A DNA stretch of 5,537 nt from a bacterium (GTDB lineage Bacteria; Verrucomicrobiota; Verrucomicrobiae; JAJYAR01): assembly GCA_021779435.1 (NCBI GenBank), contig JAJYAR010000156.1:1129-6665 (forward strand), written 5' to 3'. A program made the translations under genes and the position numbers. Of the stretch, positions 1-5,537 are shown piece by piece (the stretch's first letter is position 1; each line of letters begins with the position of its first letter). The notes beneath the pieces were generated by a model. That model had not been told where the DNA came from. It ran no database searches and was given only the letters and a program-made list of their open reading frames with translations.

Positions 1-318
1 GGTCAGTTTCATCGCCTGCTCGATGGGGAGCTGCACAACGCCGGCGCTCCTGTCCACCCACCCGTAGCCCGACAACTCGCGCTGCTGCTCCGTCTGCAGG
101 TTCGTCAGAGCCTTTCTTCGCAATTCCGACGTGGCGCGCCAGTCGAGATCCTTGGGAAGGTTCTCCGCCGCGTCGTTCTGTGGAGCCACCGTCGCCGGCG
201 CATACGCGTAACGGGCGATGAAGACCGCTGCCCCAAAAAGGACGAAGACGAATACGATCGTGAACAGCGAAACCGGCCGCGCTCGGTGGGACTCGGGAAC
301 TGCGATCGTGTCACTCAT
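1..318 (-). CDS. Small single-helix membrane protein downstream of actF, uncharacterised (3' end outside window)
   Basis: The first 106 codons of a gene running off the left edge are visible. The ATG at 318-316 overlaps the actF stop by eight bases (ATGAGTGA), and an in-frame TGA just six bases upstream makes this the first possible start. The product has a short cytoplasmic N-terminus (MSDTIAVPESHRARP), one hydrophobic helix near residues 16-38, a low-complexity linker, and then a helical charged segment (about 57-82). That segment ends in GYGWVDRSAGVVQLPIEQAM (84-103). I recall a similar YGWVD...GVV..PI..AM motif in small proteins encoded after ACIII or near cytochrome oxidase and SCO genes, but know of no defined function. 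The position suggests an accessory or assembly protein of ACIII or the oxidase; that is inference. There is no clear Shine-Dalgarno, so translation is probably coupled to actF. Confidence 0.8.
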   Translation of the reverse strand, partial: MSDTIAVPESHRARPVSLFTIVFVFVLFGAAVFIARYAYAPATVAPQNDAAENLPKDLDWRATSELRRKALTNLQTEQQRELSGYGWVDRSAGVVQLPIEQAMKLT

Positions 319-1585
319 GGTGCGTCAGACTTTCGTTGATGCGAGGATCGCGGATCGGGATCAGCTTGGCCGTCGGGAAGCTCCGCAGGTACGCCCATAC
401 GCAGATGCCGCCGACGCCGATCGCCGAGGTGAGCGACCAGACGAGTCCCAGAGAGAGGAAGGGTTGCGGGTCGCCATGAACGTCCTTCAGTGCCGGCAGC
501 GTGTTGTAGCAGATGTCGATGAAGATCACCCCAAGGACCCAGAGCGCGATCCGACGGATGATGTGCTGGGTGACCTTGAAGCGGTACGACAGCAATGCGC
601 AGAACGGCAGGACGAAGTGCCCGAAGAGCAGAACGAGGCCGACATACCACCACTGGTTCGTCGTTCCGTCCTGGTTGAGTTCGCGGAGCGTGTACCAGAA
701 CGTCTCCTCCGGCACGTTCGCATTCCAGATCAGGAAATACTGCGAGAAGGTGATGTAGGCCCAGAACACCGTGAACGCCAGCATCAGCTGCCCGATGCTG
801 TGCAGGTGATTCGCGTTCAGGATGCCCTTGTAATCGCCGCGCCGGTAAAGCCACACCATGATGACGACGCCTGAGCAGAGAGCGCCGCGCACGCAGTTCG
901 CGAAGAACCACACGCCGTACATCGTCGAAAACCAGTGATACTCGAGGCTCTTCAGCCAGAGGATCGCGGCAAATGTCAGCGTGAGCGCACCAATCGGGAT
1001 TCCGAGCGCGGCCGTGACCCGGTTCTTGCGGGTCCACGCCGGACTCCCGTCAGCGTCCTGCGAGAACGACGCCTTGCGCAGTCGCGCCGAAAGCCAGATC
1101 CACAGGAGAAAGCACACCGCCGAACCTGCGGTGAACATGGTCGTGTTCAACAGGCCGGATTTCTTGAGATACAGCGGATCGTGCCCGACGGGATGTCCGC
1201 CGTGCATCGGATGCTCAAGATTCATCCACGGCCAGACGAGGTCCGATTTGTAGAAGAGAGCGCCAAGCACGAGCGGCAGGAACAGCAGGGCGAGCCATTT
1301 GAAAGCCGCCAATCCGTGCTCCCACTGCCGCCGGATAACCACGGACCAGGAGGCGTCGAAGATATGGTGGATCAACACCATCATCAGCATGCCAATCGCG
1401 ATCGCCGTCCAATACGTGACCCCCACCAGCCAGCCGGTCGCCACGACGGTCGCCTCGGATATGAACAATCCGCCCGCCGTGAGAACAATGCCGGCAAGGC
1501 CGATCACGAGAGCCTTGCCCGACGCCGGGGCGGCATGGGCTCCGGCAGGCGATGCCATCGAGGCGGTTTCAGTGTCGGCGTTCAT
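311..1585 (-). CDS. actF: Alternative complex III integral membrane subunit ActF (NrfD-like)
   Basis: ActF is the second ten-helix membrane subunit of ACIII, a distant NrfD-family paralogue of ActC. It lies beside ActC and is often annotated as quinone-binding subunit 2. The product is 424 residues. Hydrophobic segments are near 24-44, 52-74, 95-112, 148-166, 192-212, 222-246, 266-286, 314-334, 344-362 and 378-400. Signature stretches are SLEYHWFSTMYGVWFFAN (213-230) and FWAYITFSQYFLIWNANVP (274-292), followed by EETFWY. I chose the ATG at 1585 because it forms an ATGA overlap with the actE stop, gives the expected length, and is followed by an Ala-rich cytoplasmic leader and then helix 1. 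The same frame stays open back to 2128, but that extension runs through actE in the wrong frame and lacks ActF character. Only a weak GGA precedes the start, so translation is probably coupled to actE. The loop 121-135 is His-rich (five His). Confidence 0.95.
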   Translation of the reverse strand: MNADTETASMASPAGAHAAPASGKALVIGLAGIVLTAGGLFISEATVVATGWLVGVTYWTAIAIGMLMMVLIHHIFDASWSVVIRRQWEHGLAAFKWLALLFLPLVLGALFYKSDLVWPWMNLEHPMHGGHPVGHDPLYLKKSGLLNTTMFTAGSAVCFLLWIWLSARLRKASFSQDADGSPAWTRKNRVTAALGIPIGALTLTFAAILWLKSLEYHWFSTMYGVWFFANCVRGALCSGVVIMVWLYRRGDYKGILNANHLHSIGQLMLAFTVFWAYITFSQYFLIWNANVPEETFWYTLRELNQDGTTNQWWYVGLVLLFGHFVLPFCALLSYRFKVTQHIIRRIALWVLGVIFIDICYNTLPALKDVHGDPQPFLSLGLVWSLTSAIGVGGICVWAYLRSFPTAKLIPIRDPRINESLTHHE

Positions 1586-2235
1586 TTGATTCCGAGAGTC
1601 TGGCGCGCGGAGGCGTCCTGCACGTCGGCGGAAGTGCCCTGGCGTGAGCGCTGCAGTGCGCGAACGTACGCGACGACGGCCCAGCGATCTTCCGCCGAGA
1701 GTTTGTCTCCGTACGGGAACATCACCTTGCTCGCCGATCCGTTCGTGATCGTGTCGAAGATCTGCCCGTCCGGCATGGTCCGGATCCGGTCCGAGTGATA
1801 GTTGCCGTTGCCGGCAAGCGTCCCCATGCCGTACTTCGCCATGATGCCGTCGCCGGCACCGTTTGCGCCATGGCAGGGCGCACAGAAGGTCGTGTACCTT
1901 TGCCGACCGCGTTCCATGAAGGGCATGTCGACCTTGAGCGCCGCCGGGAAGCCCGAGACGAACTGGCCTGCGGCGTCCCTGCCACGGTAAAGCGCATCGT
2001 CGTCGTTCAACATGCCGCGTGCGACGGTGTGGGAAGGCGGCATCCGATCCGCGCGCCCATCCGCGAAGAACGCGCTTTCCGACTGCGGGCGAAGCTTCGG
2101 CTGGTACCTCATCCCGGGGAAGAGCCATTCAGGGAACACATCCATCGGCGCATGCGTGAACGGAATCCCACGCACGCCCAGGAACGACACGAGCAGGATG
2201 CAGCCGAGGAGTGTGACAAGGTAGACGTTACGCAT
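1582..2235 (-). CDS. actE: Alternative complex III monohaem cytochrome c subunit ActE
   Basis: ActE is the monohaem cytochrome c of ACIII. It faces the periplasm and helps pass electrons from the complex to its acceptor. The 217-residue product has a haem-attachment motif CAPCH at 118-122, preceded by MERGRQRYTTF and followed by GANGAGDG, as in class I cytochromes. Met172 in KVMFPYG is the likely distal haem ligand, and the domain ends with the helix DRWAVVAYVRALQ (183-195). Upstream, YQPKLRPQSESAFFADGR (44-61) and TVARG (70-74) are ACIII-specific. The N-terminus has a hydrophobic segment (about 4-20), acting as an export signal or an uncleaved anchor. LLGC at 9-12 resembles a lipobox, but only 11 residues precede the Cys, which is short for a lipoprotein signal. 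The start at 2235 has a GGAG Shine-Dalgarno and is two bases after actD. The stop overlaps the actF start in an ATGA. Confidence 0.94.
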   Translation of the reverse strand: MRNVYLVTLLGCILLVSFLGVRGIPFTHAPMDVFPEWLFPGMRYQPKLRPQSESAFFADGRADRMPPSHTVARGMLNDDDALYRGRDAAGQFVSGFPAALKVDMPFMERGRQRYTTFCAPCHGANGAGDGIMAKYGMGTLAGNGNYHSDRIRTMPDGQIFDTITNGSASKVMFPYGDKLSAEDRWAVVAYVRALQRSRQGTSADVQDASARQTLGIK

Positions 2236-2237
2236 GG

Positions 2238-2771
2238 CTACATCTCCAGTTCCTGAATTTTCTGCCCGCCCGCCCGCTCGAGCAGCGCCCGGGTGTTGGT
2301 CAGGTTGAAACGAGGATCGCGCGCCTCGATCACGATGAAGAACGTGTCGTCCATCCCGCGCCCGATGTCGTCGTACTTTAGCACCGGGTGGTAGTGCATC
2401 GGAAGCCGGTTCAGGACGAACATCCCGATGATCGTGGCAAACGCCGTGAACAGAATCGTCAGCTCATAACTCACCGGGAAGGCAAACATCGGGCTGAAGA
2501 ACGGCTTTCCGCCGATCAGCAGCCGATTCGCATATGCGTTCGCGAACCAGATCAGCGACATGCCGGTGGCAAATCCGGTGACGCCCCCCACGAGTGAAAT
2601 CCGGGGAACGATCGAACGCCGCAGTCCCATCGCCTTGTCGAGGCCATGGACGGGAAACGGGGTGATGCAGTCCCAGTGCCGGTACCCCGCGTCGCGGACT
2701 TTCTCCGCGGCGTGGTAGAGATCGACGGGGCGCTCGAAGGTGGCGATCAGGCCGTATGTTTTCTCAGCCAT
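2238..2771 (-). CDS. actD: Alternative complex III membrane subunit ActD (DUF3341 family)
   Basis: ActD is a small two-helix subunit of ACIII that packs against the membrane subunits; it binds no known cofactor and its role is probably structural. The 177-residue product matches the usual length. A soluble N-terminal domain starts with a YGLIATFERPVDLYHAAEKV segment and contains the family signature CITPFPVHGLDKAMG (35-49). Two hydrophobic helices follow, near 56-78 and 98-120, joined by a loop with LLIGGKPFFS and ending at the SYELTILF motif. A C-terminal soluble part has DDTFFIVIEARDPRF (141-155). The gene begins nine bases after the actC stop and lies in the same reading frame as actC. No good Shine-Dalgarno is placed for the ATG at 2771: the nearest GGGAGG is about 20 bases away, so reinitiation after actC is the likely mode of translation. 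Confidence 0.94.
   Translation of the reverse strand: MAEKTYGLIATFERPVDLYHAAEKVRDAGYRHWDCITPFPVHGLDKAMGLRRSIVPRISLVGGVTGFATGMSLIWFANAYANRLLIGGKPFFSPMFAFPVSYELTILFTAFATIIGMFVLNRLPMHYHPVLKYDDIGRGMDDTFFIVIEARDPRFNLTNTRALLERAGGQKIQELEM
2244..2247 (-). promoter_or_regulatory. Shine-Dalgarno sequence of actE
   Basis: GGAG on the minus strand, within the final Leu-Glu-Met codons of actD, is eight bases upstream of the actE ATG at 2235-2233. This supports that start, which lies two bases after the actD TAG stop. An ATG at 2243-2241 is the last sense codon of actD, not a start. Confidence 0.6.
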
Positions 2772-2780
2772 GGTCGTGAA

Positions 2781-4259
2781 TCAGTCGTGCGCCTCCCGGA
2801 TCACCGGATCGCCGAGATCGGTGCGCTTGTCGCCGGACGGGAGATCGTGCCCGCCGTGCACATCCGCCTGCGGAGTGACGGCCTTGAGCTCCGCCATCGG
2901 CATGATCGGAAGGAAGCGGATGAAAAGCAGGAACAGGACGGAGAACACTCCGAACGTTCCGAAGAAGGTGAAGATGTCCACGATCGACGGGCTCATCACA
3001 CCCCAGCTCGACGGCAGGAAATCTCGAGTCAGCGAAGTGCAGATGATGACGAAGCGCTCGAACCACATACCGACGTTCACGAAGATGGAAAGTACCCAGA
3101 CCATGGTCGTGTTCTGACGCACCGCCTTGAACCAGAAGAATTGGGGCGTGATCACGTTGCAGGAGATCATGATCCAGTACGCCCAGGCGTAGTTGCCGAA
3201 CGCACGGTTGATGAAGGTGAAGCCCTCGTAGGGATTCGCGCCGTACCACGCGATGAAGAACTCCATGGCGTACGCGTACCCAACCATCGTGCCGGTCGCC
3301 AAGGTGATCTTGCACATGCAGTCGATGTGATACTGCGTGATCAGGTCCTCGAGATGGTAGATGGCGCGGAGGGGCAGCATCAGCGTGAGCACCATGCCAA
3401 AGCCCGAGAAGATCGCGCCGGCCACGAAGTACGGCGGGAAAATCGTCGTATGCCAGCCGGGGATCAGCGACACCGCGAAGTCGAACGACACGATCGTGTG
3501 AACCGACAACACGAGCGGCGTGGCGACGCCGGCAAGGATGAGATAGGCCATCTCATAGTTGCTCCAGTGCCGGTTCGACCCGCGCCAGCCCATCGCGAAC
3601 AGCCCGTACAGGAATGAACGCATCCGGTTGCCGGCCTTGTAGAACCGGTCGCGCAGCACCGCGAGGTCCGGAATCATGCCTACATACCAGAAAAGGACCG
3701 ACACCGTGCCGTACGTGGAGACTGCGAACACGTCCCACTCCAGCGGCGAACGGAAGTTCTGCCAGATCGCGTTGTAGTTCGGAACCGGCGCCAGGTACCA
3801 GGCGTACCAGACGCGACCGACGTGAAATACCGGGAAGATGCCTGCGCACACGACGGCGAAGATCGTCATCGCCTCGGCGGCCCGGTTGATGGACGTCCTC
3901 CACTTCTGCCGCAGCAGGCAAAGGATCGCCGAGATGAGCGTTCCCGCGTGGCCGATGCCGATCCAGAACACGAAGTTCACGATCGGCCATCCCCAGTTCA
4001 CCGGGCTGCGGTGCCCCCAGACGCCGACCCCGGTGGATACCAGGTACGTGATTCCCGCGACGGTGAACGACGCGATGAAGCACGCGACAAGGAAGCACCA
4101 CCACCACCAGACGGGGGTCTTGCCTTCAATGATTCCGCAGATCTTTTCCGTGATCCAGTGGAAGCTCCGGTCGTTCGCGACCAGAACCGCCCGCGGAACG
4201 GCGGCGGCATGAACCTCGGCGACAACCGCCGGGACCGGGTCGTTGTCGGCGTGGGCCAT
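2781..4259 (-). CDS. actC: Alternative complex III integral membrane subunit ActC (NrfD/PsrC family)
   Basis: ActC is one of the two large quinol-side membrane subunits of ACIII and belongs to the NrfD/PsrC family. It docks under the iron-sulfur domain of ActB, and in solved ACIII complexes it carries the likely quinol-oxidation site. The 492-residue product is full length. I count about ten hydrophobic segments, near residues 53-76, 92-115, 128-148, 176-196, 236-256, 272-296, 316-338, 356-375, 387-408 and 427-450. Family-typical stretches include [14 protein letters not shown] before helix 1, [19 protein letters not shown] near 143-161, RGSNRHW near 226-232, and [19 protein letters not shown] near 254-272. 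Charged or polar residues in or near helices (His104, His146, His254, Asp260, Glu333, Glu401) are candidates for quinone or proton handling; this is inferred. The ATG overlaps the actB stop and has a strong GGAGGA eight bases upstream. The N-terminal ~30 residues and the ~35-residue His/Asp/Gly-containing C-terminus look soluble. A run of four Trp (51-54) opens helix 1. Confidence 0.96.
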   Translation of the reverse strand: MAHADNDPVPAVVAEVHAAAVPRAVLVANDRSFHWITEKICGIIEGKTPVWWWWCFLVACFIASFTVAGITYLVSTGVGVWGHRSPVNWGWPIVNFVFWIGIGHAGTLISAILCLLRQKWRTSINRAAEAMTIFAVVCAGIFPVFHVGRVWYAWYLAPVPNYNAIWQNFRSPLEWDVFAVSTYGTVSVLFWYVGMIPDLAVLRDRFYKAGNRMRSFLYGLFAMGWRGSNRHWSNYEMAYLILAGVATPLVLSVHTIVSFDFAVSLIPGWHTTIFPPYFVAGAIFSGFGMVLTLMLPLRAIYHLEDLITQYHIDCMCKITLATGTMVGYAYAMEFFIAWYGANPYEGFTFINRAFGNYAWAYWIMISCNVITPQFFWFKAVRQNTTMVWVLSIFVNVGMWFERFVIICTSLTRDFLPSSWGVMSPSIVDIFTFFGTFGVFSVLFLLFIRFLPIMPMAELKAVTPQADVHGGHDLPSGDKRTDLGDPVIREAHD

Positions 4260-5537
4260 CAGCTGAGTCCTCCACCGGTGGCAGCCGGATTCAGGCCGGC
4301 ATGTCCGCCGTCCGCCCTGGCAGGCGCCTTGGTCTCGCCGCGCTGCGAGGGCGCCTCGGGACCGTTGCCATGTCCGCTCCCCTCACCCGTTTCCGCTCCG
4401 GGCGAGCTCTTGCGGGACTGCTCCACCCGGCTGAGCGGAAGCTTTCCGTAGTCGGGCATTTTCGGATTTGGATTCCGGATTCGCGCGGAATGCGTCGTCC
4501 GCGGACGCGTGTTCAGGTAACCGAGAAGTGAGTACTCCCGCTCGCGTGCCTTCATCTTCGAAACGGCACTGTTGGGATCCAGGAGATTTCCGAAGACGAT
4601 CGCATCGACGGGGCAGGTCTGCGCGCACGCCGGGACGATGTTGCCGTCCGGCACCGCCACTTCGCCCGGCGTTCCAGCCTGGGCCATCCGCACCTTGTGG
4701 CGGATCTTTCCGTTCTCGACCCGCTGCACGCAGTACGTGCACTTCTCCATCACGCCACGCATGCGGATGGTCACCTCCGGGTTCTTCACCATCTTCACCA
4801 GTTCAGGCATGCCCTTCGGCCCAAGCGGCCCGAGGTAGAGGCTGTCGAGCTGCCGCTGATTCCAGTCGAAATAATTGAACCGGCGAACCTTGTACGGACA
4901 GTTGTTGGCGCAATACCGCGTGCCGATGCAGCGGTTGTAGGCCATGACGTTAAGGCCCTCGGCGTCGTGAACCGTCGCGCTGACAGGACACACGGTCTCG
5001 CACGGCGCGAGTTCGCAGTGAACGCATGCAACGGGCTGGAGCGAAACCTGCGGATCTTCGGGGAGCTTCTCGTTTCCCTCGCCGCCGAAAGCCGCGGAAT
5101 CGATTTCGCCGTCCGAAAAGTACCGATCGATGCGGATCCAGTGCATCTGCCGGCCGCGCAGCGTCTGCTCCTTGCCGACGATTGGAACATTGTTCTCCGC
5201 CTGGCAGGCTATCACACATGCGTTGCAGCCGATGCAGGTGTTGAGGTCGATCGACATGCCCCACTGGTGGACGCCATCGAACGCACCTTTCACCATCCCG
5301 GCGTTGGGAGTCTGGTACAGCGAGCTTCCGCGCGGAATCAACGTTGCGCGCTGCTGCGGCGTCATGGCTTCGCCCGTGGTCCCAAGGATCGAGGGCGAGT
5401 GCGCCTCCATGCCGATCTGGCCGACGAACCCGGGGTTCTCCTTGTACTCGTCGAGGTTCGCTTCGCGGACAAGGTCACGGCCCTCCATCGACCAATGCGT
5501 CTGGGTGTTGGGCAGCGCGTAGCGGTCCTCCGTCATC
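4259..5537 (-). CDS. actB: Alternative complex III iron-sulfur subunit ActB, C-terminal part (5' end outside window)
   Basis: This is the ferredoxin-like half of ActB, which carries electrons from the quinol site towards the cytochrome subunits on the periplasmic face. The frame is open to the right edge. The Met at 5536 is probably internal, because the family is usually a roughly 1000-residue fusion of a molybdopterin-oxidoreductase-like domain (without cofactor) to this domain, and the first visible residues ([19 protein letters not shown]) are the typical linker between the two. Counting from that Met, cysteine motifs are C101/104/107/111, C171/174/179/183, C203/209/213 and C266/269/304/308. 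The third motif has Thr206 where a cysteine would complete a [4Fe-4S] set, matching the three [4Fe-4S] plus one [3Fe-4S] content known for ACIII. Residues about 371-425 form a Gly/Ser/Ala/Pro-rich, probably disordered tail. The TGA stop overlaps the actC ATG by one base. A separately encoded iron-sulfur subunit starting at 5536 is possible but less likely. Confidence 0.95.
   Translation of the reverse strand, partial: MTEDRYALPNTQTHWSMEGRDLVREANLDEYKENPGFVGQIGMEAHSPSILGTTGEAMTPQQRATLIPRGSSLYQTPNAGMVKGAFDGVHQWGMSIDLNTCIGCNACVIACQAENNVPIVGKEQTLRGRQMHWIRIDRYFSDGEIDSAAFGGEGNEKLPEDPQVSLQPVACVHCELAPCETVCPVSATVHDAEGLNVMAYNRCIGTRYCANNCPYKVRRFNYFDWNQRQLDSLYLGPLGPKGMPELVKMVKNPEVTIRMRGVMEKCTYCVQRVENGKIRHKVRMAQAGTPGEVAVPDGNIVPACAQTCPVDAIVFGNLLDPNSAVSKMKAREREYSLLGYLNTRPRTTHSARIRNPNPKMPDYGKLPLSRVEQSRKSSPGAETGEGSGHGNGPEAPSQRGETKAPARADGGHAGLNPAATGGGLS
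4268..4273 (-). promoter_or_regulatory. Shine-Dalgarno sequence of actC
   Basis: On the minus strand the sequence GGAGGA lies eight bases upstream of the actC ATG (4259-4257). It sits inside the last codons of actB (Gly-Gly-Leu-Ser-stop). It is the strongest ribosome binding site in the window and supports the ATG at 4259 as the actC start. It probably gives actC its own initiation in addition to coupling through the TGATG overlap. Confidence 0.8.

Noticed and set aside
218..1798. Plus-strand open frames of 218 and 287 residues (218-874 and 935-1798) opposite actF and actE
   Set aside because: Antisense shadows with charged, low-information composition and no plausible start signals; they overlap strongly supported genes.
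1586..2128. Upstream extension of the actF reading frame, giving a 605-residue product
   Set aside because: It runs through actE in another frame; its residues are Arg-rich and non-membrane, while the actE frame has a clear haem motif. The ATG at 1585 gives the normal ActF length and an ATGA junction.
2646..3617. Plus-strand open frame of 323 residues opposite actC and actD
   Set aside because: It is rich in Arg, Asp, Glu and His with no domain character, typical of the antisense strand of G+C-rich coding DNA; the minus-strand frames encode well-recognised subunits.
3553..4107. Minus-strand 184-residue frame within actC, and a similar one at 2764-3315
   Set aside because: Out-of-frame shadows of actC with Arg/His/Gly-rich composition and no family signature.
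4096..4109. Short GGT/TGG trinucleotide run (poly-CCA on the plus strand)
   Set aside because: It simply encodes four consecutive Trp residues at the start of the first ActC helix; too short to be a meaningful repeat.
4272..4281. Ten-base perfect palindrome CCACCGGTGG next to the actC Shine-Dalgarno
   Set aside because: It has no loop to form a stable hairpin and falls in Gly/Thr codons of the actB tail; chance is sufficient explanation in G+C-rich DNA.

Overview
The window is a compact run of genes all on the minus strand, with no intergenic stretch longer than nine bases. Read in the direction of transcription (from position 5537 down to 1), it holds most of an alternative complex III (ACIII, quinol:electron-acceptor oxidoreductase) operon: the C-terminal iron-sulfur part of actB (cut by the right edge), actC, actD, actE, actF, and the start of a small single-helix membrane protein gene cut by the left edge. 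actA (multihaem cytochrome c) and the molybdopterin-like half of actB would be expected just beyond the right edge; cytochrome oxidase-related genes are often found beyond actF, but nothing in the window shows that here.

Together the proteins form a membrane complex that oxidises menaquinol or ubiquinol and passes electrons through iron-sulfur clusters and c-type haems to a periplasmic cytochrome c or directly to an oxygen reductase, in place of the cytochrome bc1 complex. ActC and ActF are the two ten-helix NrfD/PsrC-like quinol-side subunits, ActB carries the cluster wire, ActE is a monohaem cytochrome c, and ActD is a two-helix subunit (DUF3341).

Layout: actB 3' part 5537-4259; actC 4259-2781 (one-base TGATG overlap with actB); actD 2771-2238 (nine-base gap, same reading frame as actC); actE 2235-1582 (two-base gap); actF 1585-311 (ATGA overlap); small membrane protein gene 318-1 (eight-base overlap). 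This spacing implies one polycistronic mRNA with translational coupling. No promoter, terminator, RNA gene, mobile element, repeat array or CRISPR is visible; the operon promoter must lie outside the window.

The host is an aerobically respiring Gram-negative-type bacterium with G+C-rich DNA. The form of the ActE N-terminus (an FPEW...FPGMR.QPK segment before the FFADGR motif) and the small protein after actF recall, from memory, versions in Verrucomicrobiota or similar lineages such as Acidobacteriota or Gemmatimonadota; this placement is tentative. I do not see a new system: this is a well-formed ACIII locus, with a few subunit details and one uncharacterised small gene worth a second look.
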